A stretch of DNA of 42,394 nt from positions 1 through 42,394 of the forward strand of contig CACJNU010000016.1 of the NCBI GenBank assembly GCA_902594875.1, read 5' to 3'. The DNA is from an uncultured Prochlorococcus sp. (GTDB lineage: Bacteria; Cyanobacteriota; Cyanobacteriia; PCC-6307; Cyanobiaceae). The position numbers were made by a program, and so were the translations under genes. This document shows positions 35,638 through 42,394 of the stretch, in pieces (the first letter of the stretch is position 1; every line of letters begins with the position of its first letter). Under the pieces are notes generated by a model. The model made no database searches, was not told where the DNA came from, and was given only the letters and a program-made list of their open reading frames with translations.

Positions 35638-37125
35638 TTACTGATATTTCAAGAAAACAAGCACGATCTCATGAGTTTTTAATGTATATCTACTGTTTAT
35701 GCACTTCTGTAGGTAGTTCAAGGTAGGTCGGTGCTCTGAAATAATTTTGTCATGCAAGGTTAGATGAACTTTCCTTGCTCTCAACTCGATATCGGTGTCC
35801 ATACTATGAATGCCTTGACCACCCTTCCTGACTGAAGAGCATTTCATAATGATGGGTTTGAATATCTTTTCCTTGTAGTTACTAGGTTTGATGAGTCGGT
35901 ACAAGTTACCTAGCATTACTTCGACACGGTCATAATATTGCTCCAGATCCATTATGTTGCACAGATCTCTTGGGTCATCTGTATATTTCTCAGTTCCAAG
36001 AGCATAAGGAATGTCGTTGATACAGCAATCAAGAATATCCTTTTCATTTTTATACTCTGCTAGATCAATACCGCACGAGTGATGCAGTTTAAATTGTGAA
36101 CGATCTAAACCAATAACATTAGACAAAGCATTATCGATAGCATCAAGATTATCCTTGTTCAAGTCATAACCTATTATTCTTCTCTTCAAATACCCCGCTG
36201 TCAGTAGATTAACGCCCTTTCCGCAAGTGTTATCGATAACTAGGTCACCTTCTTTGCTCCAATACTTGATAAAGAACTTTGAATGTTCTGGTAGACCAGA
36301 ATAGTTGTGTATTTCATTCAAACCAAAATCTGATGAAACCCTCTTCTTTCTAAGGTTCTCATCGTGTGAAACCATTTTGCATATATCATTCAACCGATCT
36401 TCCTTTCTTGTAAACCTCATAACTGAATGAGGCGTTTGTATCTCATCTCTTAACTCTTCATTTTCTTTAGTCCATGTTGACTGAATAAATTTCATTTTTG
36501 CTATCAACAATGCCCTTTTGAAAGTTCGTGCACCTTTTGAATGCAGTATCTTTCCAACCTCTAACTGGATATGTTCTGGTTGCTGACTCAAGGTAACCAT
36601 GTCATAGAGGTTGTTAGCATGGCGAGTTTCTCCTATTAGTTCTTGTACTTCTGGAAGTATCTGGGCAACTTGCTTTTTATACTGGTAAGTTCTCTTGCTC
36701 ATTCCTAGTTGCTGTGCAAGTTCAGTATTTGTTAGCGAACTCTTTGTATATTGATTGCTCCCTGCTACTGCCTTCTGACCCAGTTTTACTAGTATCTCTT
36801 CACGCATCAACAAAAACTTTGCTTCTTCAAGAGCATTTAATGGTTTATTTGCAAGGTTTTCACTAACTTCAACTAGTTTGTTGATCAGTTCATCATTTTC
36901 TCTGACTATCGCAGATATAGTTGGTTTCTTGAGTAACTTAACTGCTGCACATCGATGAGCACCTGATAGTAGTACGAACTTCGATCCTTGCTTTGCTACA
37001 TGAATATTGTGTAGTTGACCTATCTGTGAAATCGATTGTGCTATCTCTTGAACTTTACCTGTATCAACCTTCCTCAAACGATTAATGACTTGTATGTCAT
37101 CTACTGGTATCTCTTGTGCACTCAT
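35638..37125 (-). CDS. ParB-like nuclease domain fused to a DNA methyltransferase-like domain
   Basis: 495 aa from the ATG at 37125 (a TTG at 37137 would add four residues). The N-terminal ParB/sulfiredoxin-fold domain has the motif LSGAHRCAAVKLL (about 53-65). A helix-turn-helix follows (TELAQQLGMSKRTYQYKKQ, about 134-152). The C-terminal half has a SAM-binding-like motif DNTCGKGVNLLTAGYLKRR and a catalytic-like NDIPY (near 370-374), a variant of the DPPY of N6-adenine methyltransferases. ParB-methyltransferase fusions are found on phages and mobile elements. It may methylate and mark element or host DNA; no restriction partner is seen. Confidence 0.78.
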   Translation of the reverse strand: MSAQEIPVDDIQVINRLRKVDTGKVQEIAQSISQIGQLHNIHVAKQGSKFVLLSGAHRCAAVKLLKKPTISAIVRENDELINKLVEVSENLANKPLNALEEAKFLLMREEILVKLGQKAVAGSNQYTKSSLTNTELAQQLGMSKRTYQYKKQVAQILPEVQELIGETRHANNLYDMVTLSQQPEHIQLEVGKILHSKGARTFKRALLIAKMKFIQSTWTKENEELRDEIQTPHSVMRFTRKEDRLNDICKMVSHDENLRKKRVSSDFGLNEIHNYSGLPEHSKFFIKYWSKEGDLVIDNTCGKGVNLLTAGYLKRRIIGYDLNKDNLDAIDNALSNVIGLDRSQFKLHHSCGIDLAEYKNEKDILDCCINDIPYALGTEKYTDDPRDLCNIMDLEQYYDRVEVMLGNLYRLIKPSNYKEKIFKPIIMKCSSVRKGGQGIHSMDTDIELRARKVHLTLHDKIISEHRPTLNYLQKCINSRYTLKTHEIVLVFLKYQ

Positions 37126-37201
37126 TGGATAGAGCAATCAACTTATTGCAATCGTATGCTCATGCAGAATTCTGCACCACCTTATATCTTGTAAACGAAA
37201 T

Positions 37202-37327
37202 TTATACTATATTCCTTGCTGAACAGTTCAACTCGTGGTGGCGGAGGATCTTCAGACTGTAAATACCAACCTGTCCATCTTGAGTTTGTCCATGCAACTC
37301 ACCACAATACTTGCATCTAAAACTCAT
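37202..37327 (-). CDS. 41-aa zinc-finger-like protein
   Basis: ATG at 37327 to TAA at 37204-37202. The protein starts MSFRCKYCGELHGQTQDG and ends HHELNCSARNIV. Cys5, Cys8, His30 or His31 and Cys35 are arranged like a small zinc knuckle. It lies on the same strand as its neighbours, between the 59-aa gene and the ParB fusion. Too short to assign to a family; it may be a DNA-binding accessory. Confidence 0.6.
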   Translation of the reverse strand: MSFRCKYCGELHGQTQDGQVGIYSLKILRHHELNCSARNIV

Positions 37328-37361
37328 AAAGTTAGTTTCTTTTTTAAATTTTCTTGGATTT

Positions 37362-37541
37362 TTACTGGTTAGTTTCATTTAAAAATTCTGATAGCAGAAG
37401 GACATCGATCTCTTCATTTTTGATAAACCAGTCGTGCCATTCTGATGCTAGTGCAACTTGATCTAATAATGAGTCTGCATCTCTAATATTTTGAGTCAAA
37501 GTATCAATAATATCTTCAAGGATATGCTCTTCTATTTGCAT
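37362..37541 (-). CDS. 59-aa acidic helical protein
   Basis: Starts at the ATG 37541 (MQIEEHILEDIIDTLTQNIR), which overlaps the end of the upstream exported-protein gene by 10 bp; a longer upstream frame would lie inside that gene. Strongly acidic and leucine-rich, with no membrane segment. The overlap suggests translational coupling. Unrecognised; small acidic proteins on mobile elements can be inhibitors or DNA mimics, but nothing shows that here. Confidence 0.6.
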   Translation of the reverse strand: MQIEEHILEDIIDTLTQNIRDADSLLDQVALASEWHDWFIKNEEIDVLLLSEFLNETNQ

Positions 37542-37912
37542 GCTGAATGCCCCACAGAACCGCCCAGAACAGCGCCTAATGGAACTGACCAACCGTATGC
37601 ATCTTTTTTACTTAATGATGCAGCAAGTCCACCACCTAACAATGCGCCAACAGTAGTATTACCAGTGCATTTGGTGTTTTTTTGATATGCAACTGGTTCT
37701 TGTATATGACTGTGATGGTGAACTACATTACATGGGATCTCTACCTTGTTGTAGTGACGGTTAATATACCCCTCTCCATAATGGGATCGATGTGGAGGTA
37801 TGTACTCTTCTTGAACTACATTTTTATAACAAGTTTCATTCCTGTATATGGTTGGATGTGCTTGCACAGGTAATGAAGACAAAACCAGTGATAATAATAT
37901 AAATTTCCTCAT
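37532..37912 (-). CDS. Exported glycine-zipper protein (126 aa)
   Basis: A signal peptide MRKFILLSLVLSSLPVQA (1-18) is followed by a His/Tyr-rich segment (including HRSHYGEGYINRHYN and VVHHHSH). A C-terminal glycine-zipper hairpin TTVGALLGGGLAASL and VPLGAVLGGSVGHSACK (about 86-126) resembles those of 17-kDa surface-antigen-like proteins. Three cysteines are present (33, 61 and 82 by my count), plus one near the end. Probably periplasmic or outer-membrane. It starts within an ATGA overlap with the preceding gene, so expression is coupled. Function unknown. Confidence 0.7.
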   Translation of the reverse strand: MRKFILLSLVLSSLPVQAHPTIYRNETCYKNVVQEEYIPPHRSHYGEGYINRHYNKVEIPCNVVHHHSHIQEPVAYQKNTKCTGNTTVGALLGGGLAASLSKKDAYGWSVPLGAVLGGSVGHSACK

Positions 37913-38118
37913 GCGATCCAGTTAATAAGAATGACGATTAAAAAACCAAAAAATCCAAAGATTGGAGAAAAATCTTTAGGTCGGAGGATAAGGATTATTC
38001 TGAAGTAACGTTTCATGAGAAGTCCATAAAGATCATTGACACGACTGGCATAGTAGACCTGTAGAATGTACTGATACATCGGAATCTTTTTGTGTTCCAA
38101 ATGATGGTGAAAAAGCAC
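37909..38118 (-). CDS. Small membrane-tailed protein at the island B edge, possibly 5'-truncated
   Basis: I start it at GTG 38118, with GGAG/GGAA elements 9-14 bases upstream; ATG 38079 is an alternative. The product ends in a membrane helix (about 51-68, FGFFGFLIVILINWIA). The frame stays open upstream to an in-frame TGA at 38169-38167, inside the right repeat, and the extra residues (YDWGDFDLARRWNRN) look protein-like although no ATG precedes them. The gene may therefore have been cut by the element boundary. Its stop overlaps the next start as ATGA. Confidence 0.6.
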   Translation of the reverse strand: MLFHHHLEHKKIPMYQYILQVYYASRVNDLYGLLMKRYFRIILILRPKDFSPIFGFFGFLIVILINWIA

Positions 38119-38168
38119 ATTTCTGTTCCATCTCCGTGCAAGGTCGAAATCACCCCAGTCATAGACTC

Positions 38169-38189
38169 AAAAGTCGCAATCCACTATTA
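38169..38189 (+). repeat. Right attachment-like repeat, displaced flv3 tail
   Basis: AAAAGTCGCAATCCACTATTA, followed by G, reads K-V-A-I-H-Y-stop, parallel to the K-V-A-N-H-Y-stop of flv3. It matches 32356-32376 at 17 of 21 positions, with differences mostly at third codon positions. It lies 17 bp before the flv1 start, where the original flv3 end would be expected. Proposed attR. Confidence 0.7.
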
Positions 38190-38206
38190 GAAAATAAGTC
38201 TTTGAA

Positions 38207-40009
38207 ATGTCAGATATTAATATAGGCTTATGTACAGAAAATCAATATTTCTCAGAATTTGAAATTACTGAAAATTTTTCTTGTGTAAGATTCTTAGACC
38301 AAAATAAAGAAAGATTTGAACTTGAATTTAACCTTGAAAAAGGAACCTCTTTTAATACTTTTTTCATTAGAAGTCATGAGGAACTATTTATTATTCATCC
38401 ACCTGAGAAACAATATTTAGATTCGTTTAATAAAGTAATTTCTCGGTTTTGCGATCAATTTAAATTAGGTAAAATCAACTTTATTTCTGGTCATATTAAT
38501 CCCCAAATTATTGAAACTATAAAGAATATAAGTACCCAATTTCAAAACACAACTATTACTTGCTCTAATCCAGGTTATAAACTTATTAGCGAACTTTGGA
38601 ATCAAAGAAATCCTACATTAAAAAACTTTATTGAAATTAAATTACCTGAAATCAACATAATCAAAAAAGAACTTAATTTAGAATTAGATAACATTTCACT
38701 AGAGTTAATTCCTATTCCAACAGCACGTTGGCCTGGAGGCTTGATAATTTATGAACGTAATCAAGAAATACTTCTTAGTGAAAAAATTTTCTCTGCACAT
38801 ATTGCATCTAAATATTGGTCTGAAACAAATCGAGTTAGTACAGAAATTGATAGGAAACATTTTTATGATTGCTTGATGGCACCAATGTCTAATCAAGTAG
38901 TATCAATAACTGAAAAAATTGCAGATTATGACATTAAAACTATTGCACCACTGCATGGTCCCGCGATCGAATATAGCTTAAAAAGCTTTTTAAATGACTA
39001 TATTAGATGGGGAGAGAATCCCTCAACCAATAATCATAAAATCGTTCTGATATATGCAAGTGCATATGGAAACACAGCCTCAATTGGAGATGCATTGGCA
39101 AAAGGGATAAATAGAACCTCAGTAGAAGTTGAAAGTATTAATTGTGAATTTACACCTAATGATGTACTTGTAAAATCGATCCAAAATGCTGATGGATATC
39201 TAATAGGCTCACCTACTTTGGGTGGTCACGCCCCAACTCCAATAGTTAGTGCACTAGGAACATTGTTAGCAGAGGGTAATAGAGATAAGCCAGTAGGAAT
39301 TTTTGGTAGTTTTGGGTGGAGCGGCGAAGCTATAGATTTACTTGAAACAAAATTAAAAGACGGTGGTTTTAAGTTTAGTTTTGACCCTATAAGGATTAAA
39401 TTCAGTCCAAATAAACCAAAGATTAAAGAATTAGAAGAAATAGGAACTCACTTTGGAAGAAAAATTATAAAAAAAGCAAAGAAAAAACCCAGAAAATCAG
39501 ATACTGGAATGATTACTAGCAAAACTGATCCAAAGCTACAAGCTCTTGGAAGAGTTATTGGTTCACTTTGTGTTCTGACAGCCTCTAAAGGCAAGCATGA
39601 GAATAATATCAAAGGAGCCATGCTTGCATCTTGGGTTAGTCAAGCAAGTTTTTCTCCACCTGGGTTAAGTATTGCAGTAGCAAAAGATAGATCTGTAGAG
39701 TCTCTTCTACAAATAGGAGATTCATTCGCATTAAATATACTTAGTGAAAAAGATTTTAAAGAACCTTTGAAAAGATTCACAAAGCCTTTTGCACCTGGAG
39801 AAGATAGATTTGAAGGCATAAATATTGAATTAACTCCTAATGAACAGATAATCATTCCTGAGTCGCTCGCATGGTTAGATGCTTCTGTAAAAGAGAGAAT
39901 GGAATGTGGAGATCATTGGGTAATTTACGCCGAAGTACTACACGGTAATATACTAAAATCCGATAGTCTTACGGCAGTTCATCACCGCAAAACAGGTGCT
40001 AACTATTAA
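38207..40009 (+). CDS. flv1: Class C flavodiiron protein, Flv1-like (degenerate metal site)
   Basis: Same three-module layout as flv3 (diiron-like, flavodoxin-like with YASAYGNTASIGDAL near 283, and flavin-reductase with SWVSQASFSPPGLSIAVAKD). The diiron ligands are mostly replaced: the HxExDH motif reads HINPQI (96-101), the next His is Arg (ARWPGG), and Asp is Lys (LLSEKIF). The last His survives in APLHGPA. This pattern is known for Flv1, which works as a heterodimer with Flv3. Island B separates it from flv3, so it now needs its own promoter, none of which is obvious in the 17 bp between repeat and start. Confidence 0.92.
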   Translation: MSDINIGLCTENQYFSEFEITENFSCVRFLDQNKERFELEFNLEKGTSFNTFFIRSHEELFIIHPPEKQYLDSFNKVISRFCDQFKLGKINFISGHINPQIIETIKNISTQFQNTTITCSNPGYKLISELWNQRNPTLKNFIEIKLPEINIIKKELNLELDNISLELIPIPTARWPGGLIIYERNQEILLSEKIFSAHIASKYWSETNRVSTEIDRKHFYDCLMAPMSNQVVSITEKIADYDIKTIAPLHGPAIEYSLKSFLNDYIRWGENPSTNNHKIVLIYASAYGNTASIGDALAKGINRTSVEVESINCEFTPNDVLVKSIQNADGYLIGSPTLGGHAPTPIVSALGTLLAEGNRDKPVGIFGSFGWSGEAIDLLETKLKDGGFKFSFDPIRIKFSPNKPKIKELEEIGTHFGRKIIKKAKKKPRKSDTGMITSKTDPKLQALGRVIGSLCVLTASKGKHENNIKGAMLASWVSQASFSPPGLSIAVAKDRSVESLLQIGDSFALNILSEKDFKEPLKRFTKPFAPGEDRFEGINIELTPNEQIIIPESLAWLDASVKERMECGDHWVIYAEVLHGNILKSDSLTAVHHRKTGANY

Positions 40010-40026
40010 ATTTATTCATCTAATTT

Positions 40027-40551
40027 ATGACTGAAACAAAAGATCTAATAATCATTACGGCTAGTTGTGGTAAAAATCTAGAGCTTTCCGAAAAATTTCT
40101 TGAAAAAAGTAATGAACTTAAAATAAGTTCTGAAATTTTAGATCTTACTACTTTTGATATTCCATTATTTAATCCAAGAATTCACAGCAAAGAAAATATT
40201 CCAAATGAAATAGAAGAATTAAAAAAAAAGCTTTTCAAGATTGAAAGATGGGTGATTTGTGCGCCTGAATATAATGGATCTATACCTCCCATTCTCTCCA
40301 ACTTCATAGCATGGCTTTCTATTTCGGGAGATGACTTTAGGAATTTATTTAATGGTCAACCGATTGCAATTGCAACATTTTCTGGTGGCATAGGGTTAGA
40401 ACTACTGACCTCATTACGAATTCAATTAGTGCATTTAGGAAGTCAAGTATTAGGAAGACAACTTTTGTCATCATATAGTAAGCCTATAGATACAAAAACT
40501 ATTGAAGATATTATTCAAAGACTTTTACAAATGAAAAAATTAAAAACATAA
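40027..40551 (+). CDS. NAD(P)H-dependent FMN reductase
   Basis: A 174-aa flavodoxin-like fold protein. The diagnostic motif APEYNGSIPPILSNFIAWLS (about 79-98) is the flavin-binding and dimer segment of the SsuE/YieF-type reductases, and TASCGKNLELS near the start is the phosphate-binding loop. It starts 17 bp after flv1 on the same strand, suggesting co-transcription and a possible role in supplying reduced flavin or in redox balance. Confidence 0.85.
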   Translation: MTETKDLIIITASCGKNLELSEKFLEKSNELKISSEILDLTTFDIPLFNPRIHSKENIPNEIEELKKKLFKIERWVICAPEYNGSIPPILSNFIAWLSISGDDFRNLFNGQPIAIATFSGGIGLELLTSLRIQLVHLGSQVLGRQLLSSYSKPIDTKTIEDIIQRLLQMKKLKT

Positions 40552-40575
40552 ACTTTTAATAACTAAAAATTAATC

Positions 40576-42366
40576 TCATTTTTTCTCATTCCAAACTTTT
40601 AAAATTTCTCTTGCCATTGGAAGGGCGTGAACAGATCCACCACCAGGAGTATTCTGGGCAAAAGCAACTACAAGTAACTCACTCTTTTCAGAGGGTGTAA
40701 AGCAAACGAACCAAGCGTGATCTAACCCACCTTCACCATCTTCAGCAGTTCCTGTTTTACCTGACACTGGAGGTAAATTTGAAACTCCATAATTAATTGA
40801 TACCCCTGTACCAGCCTCTACTACTTTCCTAAGACCACTTTTTATCAATTGAATATTTTGTGGATCAATATCAATTAGAATCCGTTTTTTATCTAAAAGA
40901 CTTTCTTTATCTTTTTTAGTCAAATGTGGAGTAACTAAATAACCTCCATTTGCAATAGCAGCATAAGCTCTAGCTATTTGAATAGGAGTAACTTGTACAA
41001 CAAATTGTCCAATAGACATACTCGCAATATCTTCTGGGACCCATGGAGTTCTTCCTGGTTGCCCCCATCCTCTACCTTTTTTAGCCCAATCACTACTAGC
41101 TACTAATCCTTTATTTTCTTGTTCAGAAATTTCAATTCCAGATAAAGAATTAAAACCAAGTTTTCTAGAAACCTTATGAATTTCATCAACTCCAGCACCA
41201 TATCCGACTTGATAAAAAAATGTATTACTCGAAACTCTTAAAGCATCTTCATAACCTATTACCCCAAAACCTAAATCATTGTGTTCCCTGAAACATTGGC
41301 TTCCATAAGTGATACATGGCTTCGTATCTAACATGGTATCTCTTGGAAATTTTCCACTTTCCAATCCAGCTAAAGCAGTTACAATTTTCCAAACACTTCC
41401 TGGATCATAAGCATTTAATGCCCTATTAAAAAGTGGTTTTTTAGGAGAATTAAATATATTATTATATTCTTTTTCAGACTTAAAATCCTTTGAAAAAAAA
41501 TTCAAATCAAAACTAGGCCTACTTACCATCGCTCTTATTGCACCATCTCTTGGATCCATAACTATTATCGCTCCAGCTTTTTTGTCATTAAGAACTTCCT
41601 CAGCAACTAATTGCAAATTAAGGTCGATTGTTAGTTCAATATCATTACCTTGCACTGAAGGTTTTATACCCAAAGATCTTTGAAATTTTCCTACTGAATT
41701 TACTTCAACCATTTCTCCACCCCATTCACCTCTTATAAAATCTTCGTAAACATATTCGATTCCTGTTCTTCCAATTAAGTCATTTAATTTATAACCCTTC
41801 TTAGATAAGAATTTATATTCTGATTCAGTAATTGGCTGAGTATAACCAATTACATGTGCAGCAAGAGATTTATAAGGATAATTTCTAATTAATTTGGTAG
41901 CTATTTCAAAGCTCCCTAAACTAACTTCATTTTCCTTAAATTTTATTAATTGATCCACACTTAAATCATCAAGAATAGTTACTGAAAGTTTTTGATTTAT
42001 TAAACCATCAGAATATTTTTTTTGAATTACATTACTATCAATATCTAACAAAAAAGAAATGCTTGATTTATGTTTTTCCCAATTACTTTTGTTAACAGAT
42101 TGAGGCTTTATTATTAAAGAATATTTAAGTCTACTATCTGCTAAAACATAACCATTTTTATCTAGTATTCTTCCGCGTATTGGCTGCGAAGCGATAAGTC
42201 TGATCCTATTCTCTTCTGACATCTTCTTAAAAGATTCATAATTTAAAAGTTGTAAAAAAATTAACCTAAATAGAATCAATAAAAAAGAAATAGAAGAAAA
42301 AATGAGTAAGACTAAAGGTTGTCTCTTGAATGAAATAAGTTTTTTATTAGGACTTGTTTTTATCAA
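40576..42366 (-). CDS. mrdA: Penicillin-binding protein 2 (peptidoglycan transpeptidase)
   Basis: A class B PBP for cell elongation. It has an N-terminal membrane anchor (about 16-40) and a dimerisation domain with RGRILDKNGYVLADS (64-78). The transpeptidase motifs are SVWK with the active Ser324 and Lys327, SSN (379-381) and KTGT (537-540). 596 aa is full length. The start is a TTG at 42366; an in-frame stop lies 15 bases further upstream without an ATG. The 3' end converges on the FMN reductase gene with a 24-bp gap. rodA is not in the window. Confidence 0.93.
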   Translation of the reverse strand: MIKTSPNKKLISFKRQPLVLLIFSSISFLLILFRLIFLQLLNYESFKKMSEENRIRLIASQPIRGRILDKNGYVLADSRLKYSLIIKPQSVNKSNWEKHKSSISFLLDIDSNVIQKKYSDGLINQKLSVTILDDLSVDQLIKFKENEVSLGSFEIATKLIRNYPYKSLAAHVIGYTQPITESEYKFLSKKGYKLNDLIGRTGIEYVYEDFIRGEWGGEMVEVNSVGKFQRSLGIKPSVQGNDIELTIDLNLQLVAEEVLNDKKAGAIIVMDPRDGAIRAMVSRPSFDLNFFSKDFKSEKEYNNIFNSPKKPLFNRALNAYDPGSVWKIVTALAGLESGKFPRDTMLDTKPCITYGSQCFREHNDLGFGVIGYEDALRVSSNTFFYQVGYGAGVDEIHKVSRKLGFNSLSGIEISEQENKGLVASSDWAKKGRGWGQPGRTPWVPEDIASMSIGQFVVQVTPIQIARAYAAIANGGYLVTPHLTKKDKESLLDKKRILIDIDPQNIQLIKSGLRKVVEAGTGVSINYGVSNLPPVSGKTGTAEDGEGGLDHAWFVCFTPSEKSELLVVAFAQNTPGGGSVHALPMAREILKVWNEKK

Positions 42367-42394
42367 AAATATAAAATTTATTTAAATATTGTTT

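Larger units (their letters stand above)
32356..38189. mobile_element. Island B: 5.8-kb integrated element between flv3 and flv1
   Basis: Bounded by imperfect 21-bp direct repeats, each encoding a version of the flv3 tail. It holds a tyrosine recombinase next to the left repeat, two RHH-like gene pairs, a 476-bp gene-free stretch, a ParB-methyltransferase fusion and a chain of tiny overlapping genes. Hand-counted 60-base samples are 33, 42, 43 and 45 percent G+C inside, against 25 and 37 percent in two neighbouring core genes. No tRNA gene, transposase or phage structural gene is present. I regard it as a small integrative element or satellite. Confidence 0.8.

Noticed and set aside
37491..37873. 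Plus-strand ORFs opposite the exported-protein gene
   Set aside because: They are shadows of overlapping reverse-strand genes that have a signal peptide and coupled starts.
38048..38162. Short reverse-strand ORF starting MTGVISTLHGDG near the right repeat
   Set aside because: It overlaps the longer membrane-tailed frame that is coupled to the next gene, and its composition is less protein-like.
32378..38168. Prophage or insertion sequence explanation for island B
   Set aside because: No capsid, tail, terminase or transposase gene and no terminal inverted repeats were found; the direct repeats and tyrosine recombinase fit an integrative element better.

Overview
The window looks like a chromosomal segment of a high-light-adapted Prochlorococcus (marine picocyanobacterium). 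The evidence is the very A+T-rich, compact gene layout with many convergent or overlapping ends, a high-light-inducible protein, PsbX of the short marine type, a Ycf66 protein, a biotin carboxylase, a pair of class C flavodiiron proteins, a biosynthetic arginine decarboxylase and a two-piece (permuted) tmRNA with the tag ANKIVSFSRQTAPVAA. Strain and clade cannot be fixed from this sequence alone.

Layout. 1-7.2 kb: the start of an S9 peptidase, peptide deformylase, a HIT protein, an ABCD-type transporter, Hli, Ycf66, PsbX, YggT and AccC. 7.2-14 kb: tRNA-Leu, an LpxB-related protein, a PRC-barrel protein, SMC, a LigD-phosphoesterase-like protein and a 51-residue membrane protein. 14-18.7 kb: a YqjD/YqjE-like membrane pair, an rRNA methyltransferase, tmRNA, an aldo/keto reductase, a ParA-like ATPase and its overlapping small partner. 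20.7-32.4 kb: argJ, coaE, gatB, thiO, ndk, speA, alaS and flv3. 38.2-42.4 kb: flv1, an FMN reductase and PBP2.

Two blocks break this housekeeping order, and both sit exactly at the 3' end of a core gene. Island A (about 2.0 kb, 18692-20708) lies between the ParA pair and argJ and carries one gene, a trimeric autotransporter-like surface protein. Its left edge holds a second copy of the last seven codons plus stop of argJ. This copy matches the real argJ tail at 21 of 24 bases, and all three differences are synonymous third positions. Island B (about 5.8 kb, 32356-38189) separates flv3 from flv1. It carries a tyrosine recombinase beside flv3, two small ribbon-helix-helix-like gene pairs, a ParB-methyltransferase fusion and a chain of tiny overlapping genes, including an exported glycine-zipper protein. 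It is bounded by imperfect 21-bp direct repeats (17 of 21) that are two versions of the flv3 C-terminal codons.

The simplest reading is that both islands are site-specifically integrated elements that restore the coding tail of the gene they enter. Island B is potentially self-mobile. Island A has no recombinase and may be mobilised in trans or be decayed. This is the part of the window most likely to be undescribed. Gene products were assigned by reading motifs; no database search was possible.
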